Shown: piece by piece, positions 1 through 9,310 of the stretch | Layout of the letters: every line of letters starts with the position of its first letter | Position numbering within the stretch: position 1 is the stretch's first letter | Assembly (NCBI RefSeq): GCF_020537505.1 | Contig: NZ_JAJBMO010000015.1 | Span: forward strand, 1 to 64,000 | DNA from: Blautia glucerasea | GTDB taxonomy: Bacteria; Bacillota; Clostridia; Lachnospirales; Lachnospiraceae | Reading direction: 5' to 3' | Length of the DNA: 64,000 bases | The notes under the pieces: generated by a model | Database searches by the model: none | Told to the model about the DNA's origin: nothing | The model's input: only the letters and a program-made list of their open reading frames with translations | Position numbers and translations under genes: made by a program

Positions 1-805
1 ACGGAAAACCGTTGCTCGTGCGCAGACTTTTTACCGTCTGCGAACGAGTCGCACTGACCCAGAAATCTTCCGTTGATTTTTCGCCCTCACCCTTGGTATT
101 TGCGATAATGGTATTGACCAGCTTCAAGATATCTTTTTCACTCCGGATATAATGGAACGGATTGTAATGCATGGACTTTTTAAAGTTGATCGTATTTAAT
201 ACCTTGATCCGGTATCCTCCATTTACCAGCATCTTCCCGCATTCAACGATGATCGTTCCTTTCGGATCGGTGACCACATAGGATACGTGGTCCGTCATCT
301 GCATAAGATTGGGCTTCACATAGAATCTTGTCTTTCCGGATCCGGAACCACCGATAACGATCACATTCTTATTTCTGGCATACTTCGGAGCTTTTGGTCG
401 GCTGTTCATGGTCAGACGTTCTGTTTCTGTGAGGATGACATTGTTTTCAAAAACCGGATCCATGAAGGGTTCGATGTCTTTTCTGTTTCCCCATCTTGCA
501 GATCCATACTCCACACCCTGCCGGAACTTCTTTGCGTTTTTAGAACGATAGTAGACAACCAGTTTTAATGCACCTGCAGCCAGAACACCTACTGTAAGGT
601 CCTGCAAAGCGATACTTGGCAGCCAGCTTAAAAATGCCAGTCGAAAATTGACTAACATCACGCCAAGTCTCTGGACCATGCTTTCTCCCAGGCAATGCCG
701 GTACAGCCAGGATCCTTTATCTGCTACATAGAAGATAAAGAAATATGGGAGATTTAAGATCACCAGCCGTTTGATCTGGATCTTCTGTAATTTCTCCCGC
801 ATCAT
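1..805 (-). CDS. VirD4/TraG-type conjugative coupling ATPase, N-terminal part (runs off window)
   Basis: This is the first roughly 268 residues of a type IV secretion coupling protein, which recruits the relaxase-DNA complex to the mating channel. The N-terminus has two hydrophobic stretches, near residues 13-26 and 55-85. A Walker A motif GGSGSGKTRFY follows near residue 152, and then the VTDPKGT segment typical of the VirD4/TcpA family. The stop lies outside the window, so the Walker B region is not visible. The start ATG overlaps the stop of the upstream PcfB-like gene (ATGA), which indicates translational coupling. This PcfB-coupling protein order is known from conjugative plasmids and ICEs of Firmicutes. 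The sequence shows the family clearly; its role in transfer is inferred from family and context. Confidence 0.93.
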   Translation of the reverse strand, partial: MMREKLQKIQIKRLVILNLPYFFIFYVADKGSWLYRHCLGESMVQRLGVMLVNFRLAFLSWLPSIALQDLTVGVLAAGALKLVVYYRSKNAKKFRQGVEYGSARWGNRKDIEPFMDPVFENNVILTETERLTMNSRPKAPKYARNKNVIVIGGSGSGKTRFYVKPNLMQMTDHVSYVVTDPKGTIIVECGKMLVNGGYRIKVLNTINFKKSMHYNPFHYIRSEKDILKLVNTIIANTKGEGEKSTEDFWVSATRSQTVKSLRTSNGFP

Positions 806-1365
806 CGTTCCTGACCTCTGGATTTTTGTCTCTGCTTCACACGCTGGCGGTGCTTTGCTTTTCTTTCTACAGATTTCTGCAGTTTCTTTCTGACCGATGG
901 TTTCTTCACCTGTTTCTTTTTCAGTTCTACTCCGGCATATTCCCGGAAAGCCGCTGTCATCACATCCACATCTTTAGCCTTAAAGAAGACCAGATATTTC
1001 GGTGGATCCGCACCGACTTCTTTTTTCAGGCTGTAATCAATCCCGTATTTTCTTGCCACACGGTCAAAGGATTTGATATTTTCATCTGTGATCTTTATGT
1101 TGGAAAGCTGTACTCCCTGTGCATTCAGCTGCTTGATGGTCTGCTTTCCATGTGGCTTTTTCTTTTCAATCTTTTTTCGGGCTTTTTCCCTTCCTTTCTC
1201 CTGGGCCCGTCCGGTCTTTTCAGCCATTTTCACCTGCGTTGCTTTCTGTTTCCTCCGGTTGTCCATTTCCAGGAACTTCCGAAGGGCTGCTTTTAGCACA
1301 CTGGCAGTGATCTTGACTCCCTGGATGCTCAGGCTGATCACTTTCTGATTTACTTCTTCCTGCAA
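802..1365 (-). CDS. PcfB-like (DUF3801) conjugation accessory protein
   Basis: A basic 187-residue protein. The N-terminal helix region (about 1-35) precedes a Lys/Arg-rich linker, then a compact domain (about 75-150) ending in an AFREYAG-like segment, and a highly basic tail. This layout matches the PcfB/DUF3801 family, whose pCF10 member is a relaxosome accessory factor that works with the coupling protein. The gene starts with TTG directly after the TAA of the preceding small gene, and its stop overlaps the coupling-protein start. Both junctions point to one transfer operon. The family assignment rests on sequence character and gene order; biochemical function is inferred. Confidence 0.82.
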   Translation of the reverse strand: MQEEVNQKVISLSIQGVKITASVLKAALRKFLEMDNRRKQKATQVKMAEKTGRAQEKGREKARKKIEKKKPHGKQTIKQLNAQGVQLSNIKITDENIKSFDRVARKYGIDYSLKKEVGADPPKYLVFFKAKDVDVMTAAFREYAGVELKKKQVKKPSVRKKLQKSVERKAKHRQRVKQRQKSRGQER

Positions 1366-1644
1366 TTACCCACGTCCTTTCTTTCCTTTCATTTCAGAAT
1401 GAAGACGGGCAATACAATATCCGATGCATGGAACATGTTTTCCATACGGACAGCCACCACATGGTGTTGTTTTTACCGCTTTTTTCTTTTCAGGAAGCAG
1501 ATAATGGCACTGCTTCAAGTTACAGCCTTTCTTTTTGCTTCCCCACCAGTAACAGTACTTACAGGACCATGGCTTTTCTTCGCTGTACTTTCTTCCTTCT
1601 ATAGCTGCATTTGGTTCTATGATCAGATCTTTATTTGTCTTCAT
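1366..1644 (-). CDS. Small cysteine-rich protein of the transfer operon
   Basis: A 92-residue protein of unknown function. It has about ten cysteines in pairs or clusters (CKYC, CNLKQC, CGGC, CIGYC) among many lysines. This suggests a zinc- or iron-binding fold rather than a secreted disulfide protein, since no signal peptide is present. The ATG overlaps the 3' end of the upstream 48-residue gene, and the stop touches the start of the PcfB-like gene, so it is embedded in the coupled operon. Similar small Cys-rich reading frames occur beside coupling-protein genes in clostridial ICEs. I do not recognise a named family. Confidence 0.75.
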   Translation of the reverse strand: MKTNKDLIIEPNAAIEGRKYSEEKPWSCKYCYWWGSKKKGCNLKQCHYLLPEKKKAVKTTPCGGCPYGKHVPCIGYCIARLHSEMKGKKGRG

Positions 1645-1777
1645 TCTGTTCTTCCTCTTTTCTCATGATTTCTGTCAGTTTTTTCTCTGCCTGACTTCCG
1701 GCAGCAATGAGACAATACAAAACTGTAAATATTGCCGCTGCTCCCAGAAGAGCAACAAAAATAATGATATTTCTCAT
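1631..1777 (-). CDS. 48-residue single-span membrane protein
   Basis: A short gene read from the sequence itself. An ATG preceded by GGGAG at good spacing opens a 48-codon frame with one strongly hydrophobic segment (about residues 3-27, rich in I, F, V, L, A). A charged tail rich in Glu and Lys follows. The stop overlaps the start of the Cys-rich gene by several bases, the same coupled arrangement as the rest of the operon. An upstream in-frame ATG at 1789 lacks a ribosome binding site. It is probably a small inner-membrane component or scaffold of the element; no function can be assigned. Confidence 0.65.
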   Translation of the reverse strand: MRNIIIFVALLGAAAIFTVLYCLIAAGSQAEKKLTEIMRKEEEQNEDK

Positions 1778-1845
1778 GGTTTCTCCCATCTAAAAAAGCG
1801 TCCACAGATTCCTTTCGGTTTCCATGAACGCTCATTCTTATTTGA

Positions 1846-4800
1846 TTAGTGTTTCTTTTTTCTCATAAATGCAAGGGCTCCTGTACCAGTCGCACCAATG
1901 CCGAGAAGCATAAACCACAGCCACAGATTGGTGTTATCCCCAGTCTTTGGTGAATCACTGACAGGTTTTCCACCTTCCGGTGTCTTTTCTGCCGGTTTTT
2001 CCTCATCTACCATGGTTACATGCTGTACTTCACTAGTATCCTTTACTTCGAATTCCACATCTTTTGCAACCAGATAGCCATCCGGTGCTGTTTCTTCACG
2101 GAGAGTGTATTTTCCGATTGGAAGCATTTCGATGTAATGTGCTTTCTCTGTACTGGTCCAGCTTTCCACAACTTTTCCATCCTGATCAAGGATCGTGAGT
2201 TTTGCTCCCGGAAGTTCTTTTCCGGCGATATCCTGTTTGGAGATTTTCACCTTCGTCACATCATCCTTCATCTCAACTTTCTGCACATCGGCAGTATCTT
2301 TGATGGTGAACTTCACGCTTTCAGCTGTCACATAACCATCGGCCGGTTTTGTTTCAACCAGTGCGTATTCTTTTCCGACAGTCAGCTCACGGATCACATG
2401 TGCTTCTTTACCGGAAGTCCATTCATCCACGATATTTCCATCGGCATCTACCACTTTCAGCTTACATCCTGGAAGTTCTTTTCCGGTTGTCAGACTGGAT
2501 TTGGTAAATTCTACAACGGTTGGCTGATTCTCAAAGGTAAAATCATAGGTTACAGTCGGCTGATTCTCACCTGCATACTCAAAAGTAAATTCCTTTACTT
2601 CATCGTTGGTTACGAATCCATCCGGTGCATAGAGTTCTTTTACATAGTAAGTGGCTCCTATTGGAAGATCTGCAACAAATGTGATCTTTCCTTCTTCATC
2701 CGTAGATTTCAGTTCAATGATCTCATTGGCTTCGATCAGGACTTTACCAGTTGTCTCAGACTTAATGTCTTCTTTGGCAAATAATCCAAAGATAGCTCCT
2801 TCCAGTGTACGGTCAGAATCTTTTTCCTTCTTAAGTACACTGACTTCTACTCTCTGACGGTTGTTCTGCCAGTCTTTGTCATAGACTACAACCGGTGTAT
2901 TCTGATCCACGTAAGTCAGATTTACATGACGGATTTCACCATCCAGTACATGACCGTAAGCAGTTCCTGTTTCTTTCACATAGTATTTACCAAGTGGAAG
3001 ATTTTCCAGTTTTGCAATACCGGTTTCATCTGTCTTGATCGTTGCAATCAGTTCATCCTTTTTATAGTAATCGTCACTGACGCCATCGGCAGCCTTGATG
3101 TCTTCCTCAGCATAGACTTCAAAAGTAACATCTGTCAGCTTTCCGGTTACATAGTTGAAAATGTGTTCCACCACACCTTTGACCTTATCGGCCAGTGTAA
3201 CAGAATCCAGAAATTCTCCCTTTTTGTTGATGATGAGTTCACCAACCGGTACCTCGTCCTTCATTTCCACTTTCTGAACCTCTCCGGTATCTTTGACTGT
3301 GAATGTCACATCATTGGCTACCAGATAACCATGCGGTGCAAATTCTTCATGAAGGGTATAAGTCTCACCCACTTTCAGATATTTGATCACATGCGGTGCA
3401 TCTTTGGAAGATGTCCAGCTGTCTACCACATTTCCATCTTTATCCGTTACTTTCAGATAAGCTCCATCCAGTTCTACACCAGTTGTTGCATCTGATTTTG
3501 TGATCTCAACAGTTGTTGGCTGGTTCTTCTTTACGGATTTTAATGTTACTGTCTGTACATCCTGCCCCTGATAAGAAGCATCAAATCTCAGTACTTCATC
3601 AGAAGATACGAATCCATCCGGTGCTTTCAGTTCTTTTACATAATAGCTTCCAAGTGGAAGATCCAGTGTACATGCTGCCTGACCTTTTTCATCAGAAATC
3701 ATTTCCTGTAAAAGAGTATCTGCTTTGACGATCACTTTTCCATCTTTTGTCTGGATGTCTTTTGCATTGTAAATACCGAACACTGCTCCGGCTACTGTAT
3801 TACCTGTCTCAGCATCCTGTTTTTCGACCGTAATCGACACTTTCTGTCGTTCATCTGTGACAGAGATTTCTTTCTCAATCACTTTGATATCCTGATCCGC
3901 ATAAGCAAATTCGACATTTTCCGGCACGGTATTTAACACATAAGTGTCCGGTGCATTCTTCTCTTTAACATAGTACCTGCCAAGTGGAAGATTCTTTACG
4001 GTTGCATAACCATCTGCATCCGTTGTGACGGTTGCTACCAGTGCATCCTTTGCAAAATACAGAGTTCTCTGTCCATCTGCATCTACCTGATGATCGGCAG
4101 TATAGATATCCTCTGCCGCATAGACTTCAAATTCAGCACCTGCAAGTCCAGCCATTTCATACTGGAAGTCCTTATCAAATCCCTTTAACACTTCACCCTG
4201 TTTATAGATCTTTAACTGACCTTTGACCGGGGCATTGGTATATTCCACATCAATGACTGCATCTCCTGTGACAGGATCGGTCAGATAAGCAGTATCTGTA
4301 TCAACTGCAACTGTCACATAGTTTTTGGATATTGTGTACCCATCGGGTGCCGTCACTTCCTCAATCCGGTAGTTGCCAGGTTTCAGATTCTTTGGCAGTA
4401 CCAGGTATCCTTCCTCATTTGTGAAATAGGATTTGTGTACCGTTGGCTTCGGATAGGATGTTGTCTGTTCCACATATTTCTGATTATCCAGGTCGTATAC
4501 CTTGAACTCAGTATTTGCCAGGAGTACAGATTTCTGTGTTTCTGCATCCTTTTTGATGATCTTTAATTTTGCTTTGAATTCTTTATCCAGAAGCACTCGC
4601 CATGTCTGCGGTGTATCCGGATGATTCTCTGTGATCTTCACTATAAAATCATCAACCGGTGCATAGTTGTGTTTGCTTGTGGTTTCTCTTACCACATAAG
4701 TTCCATATGGAAGCGGAATCGATCTTGCATATCCTTTTTCATCGGTAAACATTTCTGCCTGGCCATCTGCAGTCAGTACAACTGGTCTGGCTGAGTCAAA

Positions 4801-7107
4801 ATCATAACTTCCATCTGCTTTTACTTTCAGATCACTGACAAGCCATGCTGAAAAACCGACTCCCTGCAGAAGATCTGCATCGGTCTTTCCATTGTTTGCG
4901 GCTTTAATGATCTGGAACGGCTGCTTAATGACTGTTTCTTTACATACAGAAGTTCTTTCTACTGTCGGAACAGTAGCACCTTCGTAAGTACAGTCCACAT
5001 CATGTTCTGTCGGATCCAGTACGTACCCCACCGGAGCACTAAGCTCTTTCAGATAATACTTTCCAAGATAGAGATCTGATACAGAAGCTTCGCCATTCTT
5101 ATCCGTTGTCAGGGATGTGATCAGGGTGTCTTTCTTATAGATTGTTCCGGTTCTTCCATCCGGATGAACAATGTCTTCTCTTGCATAAAGACCATATACC
5201 GCACCTTCCAGTGTTGCGTCTCCCTGGGCTTCATTGCCTGTCTCAGCATCCTGTTTTGCAATGTTGAGCTTTGCATTTGTTCGCTTATCCGTTGCATTTT
5301 TGGTCGTTGTCTTTCCGATAGCAAGAGTCACATTATAAGACTTTGTATCAATCTGATACCCTGTTGGAACAGAGATTTCTTTCAGATAAACAACTTCCTG
5401 TGTCTTTTCCATTGTAAGCTGTGAAGCACCATTCTGATCAGTTTCAGGCATCTCTGCGATCAGCTTTGTACATGCAGCATCGGAATAGATCCCGTACACT
5501 GCACCAGCCAGTGCATTGCCTGTATCCTGGTCTTTCTTTACAATGGATACCTTACATTCTTTTGTCCAGGTTACTTTAAAATCCACATATTTCTCATTTC
5601 CGACACCTTCACCGAAAACAAGAGCCAGATCCTGTGTTCCGGATCCTGTTACAATCTTGTAAGCAGAGTATTCTTTATCAATGCTTCCCTTCATCTGAGA
5701 AGAAAATGTAGCACTGACGCTCTCTGCCTGATCAAGTGGTGCTGTCAGATAAAACTGTGTACCTCCACTGATTTCTACACTTGCTCCTGCAGCACTTGTT
5801 TTACCGGTTGACACATTTACAAGCTTTACACCACTTGGCAACTTAAATGTAATCGTCTGCAGTTTATCTGCTTTGAATGTGATCACACTTGTTCGCTGGC
5901 TGTTTCCTTCCACATAAGCCTTTACATTAGATTCGGAAAAGCTCATATCTACAGACGGAATGTCCGGCATATTTACACAATAGTTATAAAGTTCCATTGC
6001 CAGGTTCTTTCCTGTCGCATTGGTTCCGGATGCCCAGTCACTGGATCCATTTGCATAAGCCGCTGCAAGATGGGTAATGATGAATCTCTTTCCTGCCGGA
6101 AAATCCGGATGTTTCTCATCGAAGAAACCATTCTCATCACTTGCTTTTGTTCCGTAATAGCAGACCTTTGCAAGTGTCTTTCCATCGGCAAGTTTCTGGA
6201 TCGTATAAGTTCCATTTCCCGGTCCTTTTTTCGATGGTTCAACACAGTATGCTGTCGCATTGATGTTTCCCCATTTCACATAATATGGACAAGTCAGATA
6301 AGAACCTAATCCATAATCTGCGTAATAGTACCAGGAACCGGCTGTGACGGTGACTGATTTTGTTCCTGTTTCACCGGAAGCAAGCATCATTGGCATATCA
6401 AAAGTAATACTTTCGCCTGCTTCAAGATCTGCAAGAGCAACTTCCTGGTCAACCGCTTCCTGCATAACCTCTGAGAGTGTGATCCCTGTTTCCGGATCAA
6501 CGGTCTCCTGATCCTCCGTTGCTTCGATCTCTGCATCAAATTCTTTTTCTGTCAGTTCTGTTTTGCTCTCCGTGTCAGCAGCACCAGTTTCCTCTGTAGA
6601 CGAGTCAGCCTCAGAATCCTCTGTTTCTGTCTTATCGGAAGAACCAGCATCCTGATCAGAAGAACTTTCTGACTGCGAATCTTTCTGCTGATCCGCTTCT
6701 TTTACCACGATCTTTCGATTGATCTGGTAGGTTGGGTGATCCGTTGTCTGTGGTTCTACATAATAGACTGCCTTATAGGAATTGGCATAATCGGTAGAAA
6801 AGTCATTTCCATCCGTATCTTTTGCTTCCTGAAATGTAACTTTTACTTTGCTGTCATCCTGGATCGTAAGACCGGTATAATCACTCTTTACATCGAAATT
6901 GTCTCCAACCTTGATCTCATAATCCTTTGCAGTTACCACTTCATCTTCATCCAACTGATCCTTGATCTCCTCATAATACGGAATCTTTTTTACAGATCCG
7001 GCATCATCAGAAGCATAGGCAACAGCGGGAGAGAGTACCGTCGATAGAACCGTTACTGCAGTCAGTAAACCGGACATCACCCTGCGTGCTTTCTTTTTCA
7101 CGTTCAT
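1846..7107 (-). CDS. Giant sortase-anchored CnaB-repeat surface adhesin
   Basis: 1753 residues. A signal peptide occupies about 1-32, ending near VAYA. An acidic Ser/Asp/Glu/Thr-rich stretch covers about 135-210. A domain at about 245-400 resembles the thioester domain of Gram-positive adhesins, with the candidate cysteine in a TAYCVEP context. From about 515 there are roughly eleven CnaB/SpaA-type beta-sandwich repeats, recognised by openings like KQDAETGN and Glu-containing strands like VKEL or LREET that form Lys-Asn isopeptides. The C-terminus has SPKTGD, a hydrophobic span and RKKKH, a cell-wall sorting signal whose first residue is Ser instead of Leu. Family knowledge suggests an elongated, self-crosslinked wall protein. 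Its place in the transfer region suggests mating-pair contact or host adhesion, which is inference. Confidence 0.93.
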   Translation of the reverse strand: MNVKKKARRVMSGLLTAVTVLSTVLSPAVAYASDDAGSVKKIPYYEEIKDQLDEDEVVTAKDYEIKVGDNFDVKSDYTGLTIQDDSKVKVTFQEAKDTDGNDFSTDYANSYKAVYYVEPQTTDHPTYQINRKIVVKEADQQKDSQSESSSDQDAGSSDKTETEDSEADSSTEETGAADTESKTELTEKEFDAEIEATEDQETVDPETGITLSEVMQEAVDQEVALADLEAGESITFDMPMMLASGETGTKSVTVTAGSWYYYADYGLGSYLTCPYYVKWGNINATAYCVEPSKKGPGNGTYTIQKLADGKTLAKVCYYGTKASDENGFFDEKHPDFPAGKRFIITHLAAAYANGSSDWASGTNATGKNLAMELYNYCVNMPDIPSVDMSFSESNVKAYVEGNSQRTSVITFKADKLQTITFKLPSGVKLVNVSTGKTSAAGASVEISGGTQFYLTAPLDQAESVSATFSSQMKGSIDKEYSAYKIVTGSGTQDLALVFGEGVGNEKYVDFKVTWTKECKVSIVKKDQDTGNALAGAVYGIYSDAACTKLIAEMPETDQNGASQLTMEKTQEVVYLKEISVPTGYQIDTKSYNVTLAIGKTTTKNATDKRTNAKLNIAKQDAETGNEAQGDATLEGAVYGLYAREDIVHPDGRTGTIYKKDTLITSLTTDKNGEASVSDLYLGKYYLKELSAPVGYVLDPTEHDVDCTYEGATVPTVERTSVCKETVIKQPFQIIKAANNGKTDADLLQGVGFSAWLVSDLKVKADGSYDFDSARPVVLTADGQAEMFTDEKGYARSIPLPYGTYVVRETTSKHNYAPVDDFIVKITENHPDTPQTWRVLLDKEFKAKLKIIKKDAETQKSVLLANTEFKVYDLDNQKYVEQTTSYPKPTVHKSYFTNEEGYLVLPKNLKPGNYRIEEVTAPDGYTISKNYVTVAVDTDTAYLTDPVTGDAVIDVEYTNAPVKGQLKIYKQGEVLKGFDKDFQYEMAGLAGAEFEVYAAEDIYTADHQVDADGQRTLYFAKDALVATVTTDADGYATVKNLPLGRYYVKEKNAPDTYVLNTVPENVEFAYADQDIKVIEKEISVTDERQKVSITVEKQDAETGNTVAGAVFGIYNAKDIQTKDGKVIVKADTLLQEMISDEKGQAACTLDLPLGSYYVKELKAPDGFVSSDEVLRFDASYQGQDVQTVTLKSVKKNQPTTVEITKSDATTGVELDGAYLKVTDKDGNVVDSWTSSKDAPHVIKYLKVGETYTLHEEFAPHGYLVANDVTFTVKDTGEVQKVEMKDEVPVGELIINKKGEFLDSVTLADKVKGVVEHIFNYVTGKLTDVTFEVYAEEDIKAADGVSDDYYKKDELIATIKTDETGIAKLENLPLGKYYVKETGTAYGHVLDGEIRHVNLTYVDQNTPVVVYDKDWQNNRQRVEVSVLKKEKDSDRTLEGAIFGLFAKEDIKSETTGKVLIEANEIIELKSTDEEGKITFVADLPIGATYYVKELYAPDGFVTNDEVKEFTFEYAGENQPTVTYDFTFENQPTVVEFTKSSLTTGKELPGCKLKVVDADGNIVDEWTSGKEAHVIRELTVGKEYALVETKPADGYVTAESVKFTIKDTADVQKVEMKDDVTKVKISKQDIAGKELPGAKLTILDQDGKVVESWTSTEKAHYIEMLPIGKYTLREETAPDGYLVAKDVEFEVKDTSEVQHVTMVDEEKPAEKTPEGGKPVSDSPKTGDNTNLWLWFMLLGIGATGTGALAFMRKKKH

Positions 7108-7569
7108 TCTCTTAAATCCTTCCTTTCTGATTTTTTTGTGTATGGTTATCTGTTCGTGTCTGCGTATTATCTTTTATACGAAGATGATCGCCTCCTTTCC
7201 TGAAATTTGCGCTATTTGGGACAGTCAGCACAAGCTGAGATAACAGCACAAATATATGGCGGTACCTGTTTGTCACAAATACCGCCACATGATTTCTACT
7301 GTCATCCTCTTTTCAGATTCAGACATTTTATTTTGATTTAAGATTTAAGCGTTTTCCTGTTTTCTTTCCCGGATCCGTTCCTATATCAGTTTCCATCTCT
7401 GATACGTTTTCTTCTGGCAGACACGCAGCTTTTCGCTCTATGCATGTTCAAACCGAATATCACTCCGGGCAGGCTATTCATTTTTCAAGGTACATGAAGG
7501 TGTTCTATGCAAACCCTTCATATAACGAAACGCTCAGAGCCTGTTTTACAGTGGTCTAATTCAATTTTT
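7108..7569. promoter_or_regulatory. Gap upstream of the adhesin gene, with inverted repeat
   Basis: No credible gene lies here. The leader of the adhesin has a ribosome binding site (GGAAGG) close to its ATG. An inverted repeat with arms TGGCGGTA (7257-7264) and TACCGCCA (7280-7287) encloses a second small palindrome (TTTGTGACAAA, minus strand). There is no T-run, so it looks more like an operator or mRNA structure than a terminator. The first copy of the 34-bp repeat is at 7521-7554. Confidence 0.5.
7521..7554 (-). repeat. 34-bp direct repeat, copy 1 (candidate dedicated promoter)
   Basis: Identical except for one base to 8575-8608. It contains TATAACGAAACGCT and CCTGTTTTACAGTGG on the plus strand. 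On the minus strand it lies between the end of the sigma-like gene and the adhesin gene. It reads as a possible TGTAAAA ... TTATAT promoter pair. The function as a promoter is inferred. Confidence 0.6.
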
Positions 7570-8190
7570 TTAAAATTCTTCGTTTTCCGCCTTTTTTTTC
7601 ATCGTTTTTAATGCCCTGTTCAGGAGGTCATTTACACTCTGCTGTTTGATTCCCAGATAATCTGCAACATCCTGCTGACGCATTTCCTCGAAATAAACCA
7701 GATTGAGTACCGTCTTTTGTCTCTCTGTTAACTCTTTGATCAAAGCGTTTAGAATTTCTCTGTCGATAACATCGTCAACAAAATCTTTTGAAGATCCTCT
7801 CATAATCTCCGCATCATCTGTAACATCGCTGTTAGAAAACACACCATGATTGGTGCTGATTTTGCTCTGGCTGTATGCCATACGGTCTTCAGCCTCCATC
7901 AGCAGACGGATATACCAGTTTTCATTATCAAAGAACTCTTTATTGAATTCCTTGTTATCGCCAGTTACACTCACATATTCATAGTCATCACAACTATGAA
8001 GCGGAAATACGGTTGATTGATTTCCTGCTGTATAAAGTACATATCCGTGATCATAAACAGAGATTGTTGTATCTGCATTGATCATTTCCTTTACTACAAC
8101 TTTGTGTTCCTTCAAGGATTTCACGCTTGGGATTCTCTTCTCCACATCAGCAACTTTCACGATTTTTTTCAGTTCTTTTAATGTCAACAT
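7570..8190 (-). CDS. Sigma-region-4-like transcription regulator of the ICE
   Basis: A 206-residue protein starting at the ATG at 8190, which has AGGTGG five bases upstream. The longer frame to 8277 has no such site. The last 60 residues form a sigma-70 region 4-like helix-turn-helix (ALIKELTERQ ... QQDVADYLGIKQQSVNDLLN), the -35-reading unit of sigma factors. No region 2 is seen; the N-terminal 140 residues are unfamiliar. Single-region-4 proteins are common regulators in Firmicute ICEs. The two 34-bp repeats flank the gene together with a 39-residue ORF, one upstream and one between it and the adhesin. It may therefore control its own transcription and that of the adhesin. That link is an inference from position. 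Confidence 0.82.
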   Translation of the reverse strand: MLTLKELKKIVKVADVEKRIPSVKSLKEHKVVVKEMINADTTISVYDHGYVLYTAGNQSTVFPLHSCDDYEYVSVTGDNKEFNKEFFDNENWYIRLLMEAEDRMAYSQSKISTNHGVFSNSDVTDDAEIMRGSSKDFVDDVIDREILNALIKELTERQKTVLNLVYFEEMRQQDVADYLGIKQQSVNDLLNRALKTMKKKAENEEF

Positions 8191-8378
8191 AAAGACCACC
8201 TTTCTGCCTTTCGGCTCCGGGTGGTCCATTCCATCTTTTATGAAATTTCTGCACAGACATAAAGAACTGCAGTACAAGAGGTCACGAACTCACCCGTTTT
8301 TTTTGAACGGGAATCCGCGACTCCTTTGTAACGCATGTATCTGCGTTTAGATTAAGTTTGCCAGATTGCCTGGCTTAT

Positions 8379-8498
8379 TCAGTTGATATGTGCATCTTCT
8401 GATTCATTCTCTGTTTGCTCTTTGCGAAACATGGAATAATCGCCCATAGCATCGTAAGGACAATGCCTTACAAATTCCTGGTATTCGATTTCAGTCAT
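8379..8498 (-). CDS. 39-residue hypothetical protein upstream of the sigma-like gene
   Basis: The frame opens with ATG eight bases after a near-perfect AAAGGAGGA site and encodes 39 mostly polar, acidic residues (starts MTEIEYQEF, ends SEDAHIN). It contains one Cys and no hydrophobic span. It lies between the second 34-bp repeat (77 bases upstream) and the sigma-like regulator, so it is probably the first gene of that transcript. No family is recognised. The strong ribosome binding site is the main support. Confidence 0.55.
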   Translation of the reverse strand: MTEIEYQEFVRHCPYDAMGDYSMFRKEQTENESEDAHIN

Positions 8499-8574
8499 CT
8501 TTGCTTCCTCCTTTGTGTCATATTATCAAAATCTCTCTCTGCAATTATTTTTGCAGAAGAGAATTCAACCTCTA

Positions 8575-8608
8575 TATAACGAAACGCTGAGAGCCTGTTT
8601 TACAGTGG
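8575..8608 (-). repeat. 34-bp direct repeat, copy 2 (candidate dedicated promoter)
   Basis: It differs from 7521-7554 at a single base, while the flanking DNA differs. It ends 77 bases upstream of the 39-residue ORF on the minus strand, a normal promoter distance. Confidence 0.6.
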
Positions 8609-8645
8609 GGTACGACAAAAAATTTAAAAATTTTTTGAAATACAT

Positions 8646-8742
8646 CAAAAAAGCCCGACAAAACAAATACTTCAACAATCTCCAAAACCAGAAAATACTT
8701 CTGATCTTGCAGTGTATCCGTAAATGTTTTGCCGGGCTCTTA
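8646..8742 (-). terminator. Long hairpin with U-run after the zinc-ribbon gene
   Basis: Read on the minus strand, AAGAGCCCGGCAAAACA pairs with TGTTTTGTCGGGCTT about 60 bases later, and the second arm runs straight into TTTTTTG. It would end transcription from the zinc-ribbon, YolD and polymerase genes upstream. The long loop is unusual for an intrinsic terminator. Confidence 0.6.
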
Positions 8743-8848
8743 GTGATTCCAGTCAGGTTCAGCTCCTTGACAAACTCTTGCTATCTGGTGCGTTCTTGAT
8801 GGTTCCTGCCAAATCCAACACTTACTACAGACAGCTCATTCTATTCTG

Positions 8849-9076
8849 TTATGATCCCTGATTCATCATCTTTCGGGAATACGTCCGCATCCTGGACTTT
8901 AATTGTTCATCTCGGATGTGGATCGGACGAACCGACACCATATCATCCTTTACAAATATCTCCAATGTACTGCGACATTTTTTGCACTCCACTTCTGAAT
9001 CGCTTTGTGCGCTCTTTTCAATAAATGCTCCACATACAGAGCAGTGTACATGCCATTTAATAGCACCTGATCCCAT
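8849..9076 (-). CDS. Small zinc-ribbon protein
   Basis: 75 residues with two CxxC knuckles (CSVC near residue 12 and CKKC near residue 31), spaced as in a zinc ribbon, and an Arg-rich C-terminal half. The ATG has an AAAGGAGGA site nearby. The fold suggests nucleic-acid or protein binding, and similar short zinc ribbons occur as accessory genes in conjugative elements. The gene lies downstream of the YolD/Y-polymerase pair but about 230 bases separate it from that pair, so it may be transcribed separately. No specific function can be given. Confidence 0.7.
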   Translation of the reverse strand: MGSGAIKWHVHCSVCGAFIEKSAQSDSEVECKKCRSTLEIFVKDDMVSVRPIHIRDEQLKSRMRTYSRKMMNQGS

Positions 9077-9310
9077 ATAGGCTTCCTCCTTTAAGCAATA
9101 AGATATTTCTCCATTTATTACTCAACGGACCAAAGGGAAATCAAATCCGCCTTATGAGCATCATGCCATCCATTCCGTAAGTGCCAAAGCTACACGAACA
9201 GCACGATTTCTATTCTGATCAGATCTGCTTTGTCGATCTGTGCATCCTTTTTTATCCTTTCACCAGCTACCACTCACTCTTTCCGGTATAAAAAATTCCG
9301 CTGTGATTAA

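Noticed and set aside
826..1296. Long plus-strand frame opposite the PcfB-like gene
   Set aside because: Shadow of a clear minus-strand coding sequence; no ribosome binding site and odd, Phe/Leu/Cys-rich composition.
1641..1835. 64-codon minus-strand frame
   Set aside because: The overlapping 48-codon frame has a better ribosome binding site and a sensible membrane span; this one is its frame shadow.
2020..3728. Plus-strand frames across the adhesin gene
   Set aside because: They arise from the repetitive CnaB coding sequence read backwards; no start signals.
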